From: Sphingobacterium spiritivorum
GTDB lineage: Bacteria; Bacteroidota; Bacteroidia; Sphingobacteriales; Sphingobacteriaceae
DNA: 64,000 nucleotides
Direction of reading: 5' to 3'
Assembly: GCF_016724845.1 (NCBI RefSeq)
Contig: NZ_CP068082.1
Span: 4,712,001-4,776,000, forward strand
The position numbers and the translations under genes are program-made. This document shows positions 28,306 to 35,135 of this stretch, in pieces; the stretch's first letter is position 1; the number at the start of each line of letters is the position of its first letter. Below the pieces are notes generated by a model. It ran no database searches. It saw nothing but the letters and a program-made list of their open reading frames with translations, and was not told the DNA's origin.

Positions 28306-28712
28306 GTCTGCCCCCTTATAAGCCTAATGAGCTGCCGAATGGATTGTTCCAACCTCCGTTGCAATCTGATATATTCGGTAAGCAATGGCGCAAGGTCACG
28401 GATCAAGTTGGAATGTAACATTCCCTGTTGTTGCAGGGTATTGGCGTGCTTTGCCAATTGATTGATGTTGTTGCCGGATCGGCCGATCTCTGTACCGATA
28501 CCGTCCAGTAGTTTCATGATTTCGGCGGTATTGACCAGCATCTTTTTGGAATGTTGGAGTACTCGGATACGCACGATGTCTGCACGGCTTAGACCAAGTG
28601 CTTTTTCAAGATCAAGAAACTGCGTGCGTTCTGCTTCGCTCAACCGGAGTTCAAAACGTCGGGATCGTTGTTCATGGGATGCGGACTTTCTCTTTTTTAT
28701 TCTGTTCTTCAT
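28302..28712 (-). CDS. mobA: MobA relaxosome accessory protein
   Basis: A 136-residue basic protein. The first part (RRFELRLSEAERTQFLDLEK) looks like a ribbon-helix-helix DNA-binding unit. The later GNNINQLAKHAN is the signature of the MobC/MobA accessory family that binds oriT and assists the relaxase. It overlaps both the methylase gene and mobB by 4 bases, so methylase, mobA and mobB form one transcription unit. Confidence 0.9.
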   Translation of the reverse strand: MKNRIKKRKSASHEQRSRRFELRLSEAERTQFLDLEKALGLSRADIVRIRVLQHSKKMLVNTAEIMKLLDGIGTEIGRSGNNINQLAKHANTLQQQGMLHSNLIRDLAPLLTEYIRLQRRLEQSIRQLIRLIRGQT

Positions 28713-29758
28713 GGTGCTTTTTGGTTCAGGGTGACGGACTGTATCGCCCTAAAGATTTCAAGGGCGACCTGCGGAACGATGGCATTTCCGTAGGCTTTTA
28801 TGCTTTCGGCACGCCATGTCGGAAAGGTAACTCCGTCCAGTCTTTCGGAAAGCCCATCATCTCGGCCACAAAACGGGGATTCAGTTGGCCATCCCGTCCA
28901 TAGGGGAATTTCGTGCCATCGATCTGCTCCGCTGTCGGTAGTACTTTTAGCAAACGCTTCTGTATTTCTTGGGGCATCCTCTCGGCTAAGTCCTCTGCCG
29001 GGCTCCATAGGGAGATCAGGGCATGGTACACCAGAAAATCCGTCAAGGAGACCTGACCGCCGTTGCCCCTCTCGTTCTTCCTGTCCTTTAGCCGTCGCCT
29101 GTCCTCTGCCTGCTCGATTGTCGTTTTTATGTTGCTTATCTCGGTGGCGGTTGGCGTGGGCAACAAACCAAACCCGATCCCGTTGGTGTGGAGCGCCAAC
29201 GGCAGCAGCCGGAATACACAGAACGATTGGCGTGCCGTCTTCAAGTGTCGGTAGTACATATCCTGCTGACCCGATTTCTGAAATGATGCTTCCGATAACT
29301 CGTCGTTGGAGTCGGATGATGGTGCTTGTTGCAGGTTGTTCACCGTCCTGACAAAAAAGCTCAATCGCTTTGATCTCCATTTGAGAAAGACTATCGGGTT
29401 CGAGAATGGTGAAGAGTCCAGTAACGTTTTCAAGAACGATCCACTCCGGCCGTGCTTCCTTAATAATTCGGATAGTCTCCGGGAAGAGGTAACGGTCATC
29501 TTTCGCCCCCTTTCGCCGTCCGGCCTGACTGAACGGCTGGCAGGGAAACCCTCCGCTGATGATGTCGATGTGTCCTCGAAAGTGAGTTGCCCGAAAATCG
29601 TAGATGTCTTCATAGTGTGCTGTATTTGGCCAATAGTGTTTGAGAACAGTTCGGCAGAACGGGTCTTTCTCGCAGGAGAAAACGTTTTGCCAACCCATCC
29701 ATGAAGCGGCGATGTCAAAACCGCCGATGCCCGAAAAAAGGCTACCGTGTCTTAGCAT
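28709..29758 (-). CDS. DNA (cytosine-5) methyltransferase
   Basis: A 349-residue C5 methylase. Motif I is LFSGIGGFDIAA (7-18). The catalytic motif IV is GGFPCQPFS with Cys73, motif VI is ENV at 110-112, motif VIII is QRDRVWF near 197 and motif X is YGNAIVPQVALEIF near 327-340. No restriction endonuclease is next to it, so it is probably an orphan methylase that masks the element from host restriction. The overlap with mobA ties it to transfer. Unusually, most of its length also encodes a second conserved-looking protein in another frame (28798-29613). Confidence 0.92.
   Translation of the reverse strand: MLRHGSLFSGIGGFDIAASWMGWQNVFSCEKDPFCRTVLKHYWPNTAHYEDIYDFRATHFRGHIDIISGGFPCQPFSQAGRRKGAKDDRYLFPETIRIIKEARPEWIVLENVTGLFTILEPDSLSQMEIKAIELFCQDGEQPATSTIIRLQRRVIGSIISEIGSAGYVLPTLEDGTPIVLCIPAAAVGAPHQRDRVWFVAHANRHRDKQHKNDNRAGRGQATAKGQEEREGQRRSGLLDGFSGVPCPDLPMEPGRGLSREDAPRNTEAFAKSTTDSGADRWHEIPLWTGWPTESPFCGRDDGLSERLDGVTFPTWRAESIKAYGNAIVPQVALEIFRAIQSVTLNQKAP
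28798..29613 (-). CDS. Overprinted second protein inside the methylase gene
   Basis: Same strand, different frame from the methylase. It is open from 29718, with a likely start at ATG 29613 (MKTSTIFGQLTFEDTSTS). The 271-residue product has features I know from phage and ICE proteins that accompany cytosine methylases: GRSGSFLKTLLDSS, SALT-like WRSKRLSFF, GFGLLPTPTATE and the end LNPRFVAEMMGFPKDWTEL. More than 800 bases open in an alternate frame with such motifs is hard to explain by chance, so the sequence probably encodes two proteins. The function is unknown. An alternative is that the resemblance reflects a shared DNA ancestry rather than present expression. Confidence 0.6.
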   Translation of the reverse strand: MKTSTIFGQLTFEDTSTSSAEGFPASRSVRPDGERGRKMTVTSSRRLSELLRKHGRSGSFLKTLLDSSPFSNPIVFLKWRSKRLSFFVRTVNNLQQAPSSDSNDELSEASFQKSGQQDMYYRHLKTARQSFCVFRLLPLALHTNGIGFGLLPTPTATEISNIKTTIEQAEDRRRLKDRKNERGNGGQVSLTDFLVYHALISLWSPAEDLAERMPQEIQKRLLKVLPTAEQIDGTKFPYGRDGQLNPRFVAEMMGFPKDWTELPFRHGVPKA

Positions 29759-29759
29759 G

Positions 29760-30057
29760 GTAATGGTTTTAAAGGTTTATGGATGTTTCGCCGTTGTCGG
29801 CGGATGTGGTGCGCTTGGCAGGAGAAAAAGGGAGTTGCGACCTTTTTCCTACCCTGGTGCGGACCTGCTCCATCGGAGTTGGTCTGTTCCGGGGCAAGTT
29901 GGTTTTTGTGGGTACGGCATCGAGGTACGAGAGCCGTACGTACAAAAACACAACTTGCACAATACGAAACAAAAAAGAGGGGTTATACCGCAACGGGCAA
30001 AAAAGTGGATTGGGTGTGTTTTTGGCACATAGGTTTGGGGATAGCAATTGATGATCT
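29760..30057. other. Non-coding, hairpin-rich region upstream of methylase-mobA-mobB (candidate oriT or leader)
   Basis: No convincing gene; both strands are open in places, but the products look random. Three inverted repeats stand out. CGCCG-TTGT-CGGCG is at 29789-29802. GAAAAAGG and CCTTTTTC pair at 29824-29831 and 29841-29848. A long imperfect hairpin has its left arm at 29894-29918 (from GCAAGTTGG) and its right arm at 29933-29958 (to ACAACTTGC), with about 22 of 25 pairs formed and a 14-base loop. Placement directly upstream of the relaxase operon suits an origin of transfer or a structured leader RNA. Confidence 0.55.
29894..29958. repeat. Long imperfect inverted repeat, candidate oriT hairpin
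   Basis: The left arm (29894-29918) and right arm (29933-29958) are complementary except for about three positions and one bulge; the outer bases are GCAAGTT and AACTTGC, the inner ones GTACGGC and GCCGTAC. The loop is 14 bases. It is too long and GC-balanced to be a simple terminator and has no T-run. Such hairpins lie beside nic sites in many mobilisable elements. Confidence 0.55.
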
Positions 30058-30380
30058 ATATATCTGATCGGCTGTATCGCTATAAATACAGCTATCTATA
30101 CGGATAGCTGTATGTCGGTATCAGTATCTATGTGAATAACTGTATATGTGCCTATATGGATAAACCGATACGTACCTATACATATATCCGTATCGCTACC
30201 TGTTTGGATATACATATATCGGGATACATGAATATCTGTATGTACTGCTATCTGCATAGGTGGCTATCGAAATATCGGTATATAGGTCTATCCGTATAAC
30301 TGTATATTCGGATAGTTACATAGATAGCTGTCGGTATATCCATTTATGTGTATATGTGATTATCAATATATCGGAATAAC
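30058..30380. repeat. Degenerate hexanucleotide-repeat tract (TAT-rich, about 50 units)
   Basis: About 320 bases with a strong six-base rhythm. Consecutive units read TATCGC, TATAAA, TACAGC, TATCTA, TACGGA and so on, with TA or TG returning at nearly every sixth base and occasional phase slips. Words such as TATCNG, GGATA and CTGTATA recur on both strands. Stops interrupt all frames, so it is not coding. Units differ too much for a recent microsatellite and there are no CRISPR-like constant repeats. It separates the primase genes from the hairpin zone above the mob operon. Confidence 0.75.
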
Positions 30381-30401
30381 CGTTTTCAGCCCCTCCGAAA
30401 A

Positions 30402-31355
30402 TCACCGTTTGGGGCCTGCCCGTTGGTGCTGGATTTCATGCTCGTTTATGGCATCTCTTAACATATCGTTGTAATCCTTGTACCCTTGATATACACCGGA
30501 TCGGTCTTTAGCCTGTGGCACGGCTTCGATCAACCTTTGGGTACAGTTACGGCCGGGATCGTCATTGTCGAAATACACGTCCACGATGGGTATGCCCTTA
30601 ACCCGTTCGATGGCATTCTTTAATTGGACAATGGAATTTAGGACAATGGCGGTGGGTGTAGGGTCTGGGCGGTTTACTTTGAGCCAGCTTAGGTAGTCCA
30701 TATATCCCTCAAATAGAACGGCATGGCTTGGATTGCCGGGTATAACAGAAATTCCCTTTTTACCGATACTGCTCTTGAAGCCTTTGGCATTGCTAAATTC
30801 CCAATTCCCCAAATCGTTCTTCCAGCCAATGGCGTAGAAAATGCTTTTATTTTCGTTGTCAAGACGGTTTCTGTAATAGATTTCATGCAGGTGTCCATTT
30901 GCAACGTCCAATATCCCACGTGCTTCAAGGTATTTGGTCAGGACAAAGTTTCTGCCGATGGGTTGCGTTCGGACAAGTTCAAAGGTGTAGCCTTTTTGTT
31001 CCTGTTCCGTAGGAGATCGGACGGGTTTATAGGCTGGTATCATGGACACCTGCATATCGCAGGTGTCCTTTATTTTGTTGAGTACTTCGACAAAGGAAAG
31101 CTGTGGCCAATAGGCAAGGCCGAGCTGTACGATACTACCGCCCTGTATGCCTGTCGAGTTCGGGCCACCTCGGTCGATCCATTTGCCACCCTCATCCCAA
31201 ACCGTGAGGGATGGCGTATCTTGCTTGGTCTCCCTTAACATACTGTGGTAGAAAAGTTCCTTGCCGGATTTTCGTGCCGGATGGTGACCGAGCCGAGCCA
31301 GGAAGTCCGAAATTGGGATTTCTCGGAGATCGTCCACGTTTACATATTTTGACAT
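30402..31355 (-). CDS. DNA primase-like protein with CHC2-like and Toprim domains
   Basis: A 317-residue protein. The N-terminal ~90 residues follow the CHC2 fold pattern (ISDFLARLGHHPARKSG, LFYHSMLRET, PSLTVWDEGGKWIDRG, GGSIVQLGLAYW) but without zinc-binding cysteines. The C-terminal half is a Toprim domain with the catalytic Glu in LFEGYMDYLSW and the DxD pair in VYFDNDDPGRN. It probably primes the complementary strand in the recipient. I chose ATG 31355 (MSKYVNVDDL) over the longer frame because the extra 45 residues overlap the upstream gene. Confidence 0.85.
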   Translation of the reverse strand: MSKYVNVDDLREIPISDFLARLGHHPARKSGKELFYHSMLRETKQDTPSLTVWDEGGKWIDRGGPNSTGIQGGSIVQLGLAYWPQLSFVEVLNKIKDTCDMQVSMIPAYKPVRSPTEQEQKGYTFELVRTQPIGRNFVLTKYLEARGILDVANGHLHEIYYRNRLDNENKSIFYAIGWKNDLGNWEFSNAKGFKSSIGKKGISVIPGNPSHAVLFEGYMDYLSWLKVNRPDPTPTAIVLNSIVQLKNAIERVKGIPIVDVYFDNDDPGRNCTQRLIEAVPQAKDRSGVYQGYKDYNDMLRDAINEHEIQHQRAGPKR

Positions 31356-31374
31356 AAGCAGGTGGATTGGATAA

Positions 31375-32208
31375 TTAAAGGGATATAACTTCGGTGTGCG
31401 GTAGTTTTTCCGTGAATGCTTCCGTTGCCGATTGGTAGCCGTTCCTCGTTTCATCGATATAAAGCAGTACCTTTTCAAAATGGCTTGCACGTTTCAGAGC
31501 CGCAGACAAAAAATCGGGATGATTTAATATCAGTACCGATGCGTAGTGCAGATGCTTGTCATTCCGTCTTTTCAGATAGTCCACATATTCGGGGAATATG
31601 GCAAGCACGGTTTCACTCGCCGAAATAAAGGTCATTCCTTTTGTACCGATACAGCCCGTATAATTTTGGGCGCGCACTTCCCAACCTCCATTTTCGTTCA
31701 TCCAACCTGCGGCACAAAAATCCTTGCGGTTGCCTTTTTGGTCAATGACATAATAATAGACTTCTCGGATGTTCAGATCGGCAAGTTCCCAAAGACCGCT
31801 TTCCATCAGAAAATCGGTAACCTCATTGTTGTATCCCAAAGGGCGGGTACGGGCGACATGGTAATCGGGTATCTTGGTCGCTTTGCGCTTGCGTAGGGGT
31901 CTATCTTTTTTAGCTGATTGGAGTTGTATTTCCCGAAGTTTTTCTTCGATCCGTTCGGGGGAAAGATGGGGCCAATAGGTACGGGCAAAATCCATAAGGT
32001 TTCCACCTTTGCCAAGTGAGCTGTCAAACCAGCTTTTAAATTGTTGATTGACCGTTAGGACTACTTTGTTATTGGTTCGCTTTCCGAATACGCTGGCGTA
32101 TTGAAATTCATCGCCATTGATCGATACGGGTTCATGCCCCAATGCTTTGAGCAGGGTTACGAGGGTCAACGGTTCATTGGATGGTGTGTTGCTTTTGTAA
32201 GATGTCAT
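31375..32208 (-). CDS. Primase-like paralogue with degenerate Toprim domain
   Basis: A 277-residue relative of the downstream primase. It shares the CHC2-like pattern (LLKALGHEPV, FKSWFDSSLGKGGNLMDFARTYW) and the middle ARTRPLGYNNEVTDFL, which matches VRTQPIGRNFVLTKYL in the other. In its Toprim half the Glu motif reads IFPEYVDYL and the second acid of DxD is lost (LLYIDETRNGYQ). It may therefore be a non-catalytic partner or a specialised mobilisation protein. It is followed by the active primase after 19 bases. Confidence 0.7.
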   Translation of the reverse strand: MTSYKSNTPSNEPLTLVTLLKALGHEPVSINGDEFQYASVFGKRTNNKVVLTVNQQFKSWFDSSLGKGGNLMDFARTYWPHLSPERIEEKLREIQLQSAKKDRPLRKRKATKIPDYHVARTRPLGYNNEVTDFLMESGLWELADLNIREVYYYVIDQKGNRKDFCAAGWMNENGGWEVRAQNYTGCIGTKGMTFISASETVLAIFPEYVDYLKRRNDKHLHYASVLILNHPDFLSAALKRASHFEKVLLYIDETRNGYQSATEAFTEKLPHTEVISL

Positions 32209-32238
32209 AAGAAATTTTTTTGATGTGATGGATAGGTT

Positions 32239-32514
32239 TTACAGGTAGCGCATGGCTTCGCGGGATTTGCTTACGGCTTCGATCTCCATGCGGTCGATCC
32301 GCCATGCTGCGGAGTGGTCGCCGTCCTTGCGCGGGGTAATCAGTCCCAGACCGATCCAATGCTCTACATTTTTTCGTCCATACCGTTTGAATGCTTCTGA
32401 TTTTTTGAGGTATGGCCGGATATGGCCAGTTTTGGACAGGGCCAGTTTTGCGCCCATTTCGGCAGCATAAGAAAGCAATGTCTGCAATTGCAGCGGTGTC
32501 AATAGTATATTCAT
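32239..32514 (-). CDS. Small helix-turn-helix-like ICE protein, copy 1
   Basis: A 91-residue protein starting at ATG 32514 (MNILLTPLQLQTLL); the longer frame reads into non-coding sequence. The C-terminal part (KSEAFKRYGRKNVEHWIGLGL, then RIDRMEIEAVSKSREAMRYL) resembles a winged-helix or excisionase-type DNA-binding unit and matches the gene at 32811-33086 almost motif for motif. It lies 30 bases before the primase-like pair. Confidence 0.65.
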   Translation of the reverse strand: MNILLTPLQLQTLLSYAAEMGAKLALSKTGHIRPYLKKSEAFKRYGRKNVEHWIGLGLITPRKDGDHSAAWRIDRMEIEAVSKSREAMRYL

Positions 32515-32810
32515 AGCTTCTTGGGGATTTAATGGTTTACTAATGAAGGGAATTGGGTCTTCCCGTGTTGGAACCGGCAACGGGCAACGAACCCGAAATG
32601 ATCCGCTCTTGCCGATTTATAGTAAGTTGTCGGAGCTACTCACGTCAGTCCGTACGGACCGGGCTATTGCCTGCCAATGCGCTTTCAGCATATTGGTATC
32701 GCCAAGCATTGGCTTACCTCACTTTCGCAAAATTTCCCATTCCTCACGGGATAATGCTTCACTCCTCAATGTCAAAGACCGTCCATGCTCCGCTATCGCA
32801 GCAGATGCGC
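32515..32810. ncRNA. GC-rich, hairpin-containing gap between two paralogous small genes
   Basis: A 296-base stretch with no credible gene; two plus-strand frames are open but give Ser/Cys/Arg-rich products typical of random translation. It contains inverted repeats: GCCAATGC (32673-32680) with GCATTGGC (32706-32713), the palindrome TCCGTACGGA near 32650, and CCTGT/ACAGG near 32815-32830 at its border. It could be a structured RNA, a leader of the minus-strand operon, or a remnant of an inserted sequence. Confidence 0.3.
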
Positions 32811-33086
32811 TTACCTGTCCGTTACAGGCAGGTAGGTGATCCGATTGCTCGAAGCCGCAACGGCTTCGAGTTCTGATCTGTCAAGAAAGATTTGGGAAGT
32901 GTCGGTAGGTTGTTGGGCGGAGATTAGCCCCTCACGGAGCCATCTATCCACATTGCTCCGACCGTACAGGCGGTAAGCATCGGCTTTGGTCAACTGATCT
33001 GGAACGGGGCGTTCTTCTTTGATTGCGTTTGCTGTTCCTTGTTCGGCTGCATTTTTTAGCAGCGTTGCCAATTCCATGTACCTCAT
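32811..33086 (-). CDS. Small helix-turn-helix-like ICE protein, copy 2
   Basis: A 91-residue protein starting at ATG 33086 (MRYMELATLL) or 33077. Its LTKADAYRLYGRSNVDRWLRE and FLDRSELEAVAASSNRITYL segments parallel copy 1 exactly in spacing, so the two arose by duplication. A DNA-binding role is inferred. It is the first gene of the minus-strand cluster that runs through the primases. Confidence 0.65.
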   Translation of the reverse strand: MRYMELATLLKNAAEQGTANAIKEERPVPDQLTKADAYRLYGRSNVDRWLREGLISAQQPTDTSQIFLDRSELEAVAASSNRITYLPVTDR

Positions 33087-33157
33087 ACTTCCAGATGGGG
33101 TTATTCTCCCATTCGGGTACAAAGCACGAAAACGGCATAAGGCAAAAACAGTGAAAA

Positions 33158-33181
33158 GGGGTGAAAGAAACGTTTCACCCC
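33158..33181 (-). terminator. Hairpin after XRE regulator gene
   Basis: A perfect 9-bp stem, GGGGTGAAA (33158-33166) with TTTCACCCC (33173-33181), and a 6-base loop. On the minus strand it is followed by TTTTC, so it most likely ends transcription of the XRE gene at 33248-33502; it could also serve as an operator for the next gene. Confidence 0.6.
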
Positions 33182-33247
33182 CAAGTCAAAATGTAGGCGT
33201 AATTAAAAATAAAGTGTGTTTTTTTGAAAAATTAAAGGGAGTGGATT

Positions 33248-33502
33248 TTAGCGGAGAGATTCCGAATCCATCAAAAAGGAGAGGGTAATATCGAGCCCTT
33301 TGGCTATGGCATGTAGGGTACTCAAACCGGGGTCGGTCTGGCCTAATTCGATGTAGGAAAGTTGTCGGTAGTCAATGCCGGAAAGTTCGGCTAACTTTTC
33401 CATCGTTAGCTTTCTTTCCGACCTTAGGTCTCTAACCCGTTGGCCAAGAGCTTTAATTATATCGTCATTTCGTATGTGCTTCACATAACGAAATTGCGAC
33501 AT
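33248..33502 (-). CDS. XRE-family HTH transcriptional regulator
   Basis: An 84-residue Cro/CI-type protein. The HTH is ALGQRVRDLRSERKLTMEKL followed by AELSGIDYRQLSYIELGQ and PGLSTLHAIAKGLDI, the standard five-helix pattern. I chose ATG 33502 (MSQFRYVKHI) because the upstream extension reads through an AT-rich divergent promoter region. It is divergent from the 72-residue gene at 33613 and probably controls the ICE operons on both sides. Confidence 0.85.
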   Translation of the reverse strand: MSQFRYVKHIRNDDIIKALGQRVRDLRSERKLTMEKLAELSGIDYRQLSYIELGQTDPGLSTLHAIAKGLDITLSFLMDSESLR

Positions 33503-33612
33503 AATTACCTGCCATGTTATGAAGTATATTTCATATTTAAGATTTGGTATATTAAATTTGTGGGGATAAGAATATTTATGATTAATTTTCACTTTATAAT
33601 TCAGATCAACAG

Positions 33613-33831
33613 ATGACATCCTCTGACATATCCCTTACGGCATTGAACATAGATACCGATTTCGTTAAGCAAGCTAAAGGTATGGGCTTGGAAACGCTCG
33701 GAGACATTATGGATATGAAATTGCCCGATTTACGAAAGAAAAAAGGCTTCAACTATATCTGGTATGCTACTTTATTGGAGATATTGGAAAGACAGGGGCT
33801 TCTTGACGAGTTTGAACGCAGGCAGTTATGA
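33613..33831 (+). CDS. 72-residue protein with helix-hairpin-helix character
   Basis: A small soluble protein, divergent from the XRE regulator. The core VKQAKGMGLETLGDIMDMKLPDL resembles the helix-hairpin-helix of the RNA polymerase alpha C-terminal domain (xxMGLxTLxDIMxMxLxDL). A match to the -7 consensus, TAAATTTG, lies at 33553-33560. The last 6 bases overlap the convergent 391-residue gene. It may be a regulator or DNA-binding helper; the function is unknown. Confidence 0.65.
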   Translation: MTSSDISLTALNIDTDFVKQAKGMGLETLGDIMDMKLPDLRKKKGFNYIWYATLLEILERQGLLDEFERRQL

Positions 33832-35001
33832 ATCTTGATGATTGGAAACGCTATAATGCTTGTTCAGCCAATTGACCATACCGATCAGATGGCCTTTCAT
33901 TTTCTTTGCGGTAGAAAATTCCACATCGGTTGATTTCTTTTGTAAACTTTCGGCAGAAATGAACGGTGTTCTTGGAGTGCTGAAATGCCGGGCATAATAG
34001 GCAAAGGTTTTGCCTACCTCTTCTTTGGGCAATAATCCTTTCTCCATGAATAACCTTATAAAAAGTCCAAATTGAGCCACGGGTAGATTAACCTGCATCC
34101 GGTCTGTTTGTTCACTAAGTTTACTATCTTGTATTTCCAATCTTCGTAATTCAATTCGCTGTTGGATATATTGTTTCTTCTCTGCAAGGAGTGTCCTTAT
34201 TTGTTCTCTAATGGATTCATCTTCTGTCATCCATCTTGATGTACACCGTGCCGGTAGGCTGCTGATTCTGTCTTCCAATCCAATTAGTATTTCTAATTGT
34301 TCATGTAAACTTGGTGTGTCCACCATTAGACGGTTGCAACATTTTGCGCAATAGTTGAAAAAAGCCGGGGTATTGAAATCGTACTGATACAATAGGTTTT
34401 CCATCTCAACTGTGGTAAAGGGCTGTAACTTTTTCAGTTCTTCCAAAATCATTGATGCGTACTCCGCATCCGATCGGTTCATTCCCTTTCGTTCGATTAA
34501 TAACTTTAGTTTATTTAATACCAATTCTCCCAATACAGGATCAACATCTGATTTGGAAACCAGACTGTGTAAATCACGTAACCTTCTCCTTAGTTCCATA
34601 CGGATACTTGGAATGGAATAGGCCGTCAAGGGTAGACCAGATAAAATATGCCTGTCGAACCTCTCGCAGGCTTCCAAAAGCGATTCCAGTGTGGTCAGCG
34701 TTTGGCGGTAAAGCTGGTGTACTTGGGTGGAAAATGGATATTCATTCCACGATCCTGTCATACCAACCATATAATTATGTATGGTGTTACTAACAATTGT
34801 CAACTGCAATAGAATTGCTTTTTTTTCGGATTTAGAACTACCGACCAAACTTAAAAAATAGGGTCTAAATCGCTGTGTGCTTTCCTTTAGGTCATCAAAA
34901 TAGCGAGTGAATCCTAAATGATGCTCGGCAGTCTTGATTAGTACATTTGGATGTAAGTTCTTTTCCAATACATAAAGCCAACTTATAAAATTTCCCCTCA
35001 T
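33826..35001 (-). CDS. 391-residue ICE protein of unknown function
   Basis: An almost all-helical soluble protein with no recognised catalytic motif. Residues ~230-300 contain a Cys pair (YCAKCC) and long charged helices (LAEKKQYIQQRIELRRLEIQ). The last ~100 residues (QFGLFIRLFMEKGLLPKEEV) look like a domain of their own. It is typical of the orphan genes between the regulator and the cargo in Bacteroidota ICEs. It is followed by the 302-residue gene upstream, which shares this helical style. Confidence 0.6.
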   Translation of the reverse strand: MRGNFISWLYVLEKNLHPNVLIKTAEHHLGFTRYFDDLKESTQRFRPYFLSLVGSSKSEKKAILLQLTIVSNTIHNYMVGMTGSWNEYPFSTQVHQLYRQTLTTLESLLEACERFDRHILSGLPLTAYSIPSIRMELRRRLRDLHSLVSKSDVDPVLGELVLNKLKLLIERKGMNRSDAEYASMILEELKKLQPFTTVEMENLLYQYDFNTPAFFNYCAKCCNRLMVDTPSLHEQLEILIGLEDRISSLPARCTSRWMTEDESIREQIRTLLAEKKQYIQQRIELRRLEIQDSKLSEQTDRMQVNLPVAQFGLFIRLFMEKGLLPKEEVGKTFAYYARHFSTPRTPFISAESLQKKSTDVEFSTAKKMKGHLIGMVNWLNKHYSVSNHQDS

Positions 35002-35135
35002 AATTAATACTTCTTAATGCGTCCATGATATTGAATAGCGTTGAAATCAAATTAATTTTGCACATACGAGAAACAAAAATCAGAAACATTAAAAAGTCAA
35101 AAAGTCCCGAAATGGTCTTATAGGACACTTTTGCT

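Noticed and set aside
29769..30051. Open frames of about 90 codons on both strands
   Set aside because: Neither product looks like a folded protein, and the region is dominated by inverted repeats.
30058..30380. CRISPR array
   Set aside because: There are no constant repeats of 25-40 bases separated by unique spacers; the period is about six bases and no cas genes are present.
32543..32876. Two overlapping open plus-strand frames of about 100 codons
   Set aside because: The products are Ser/Cys/Arg-rich without domains, both frames are open in a GC-rich stretch, and the region has inverted repeats; more likely non-coding.
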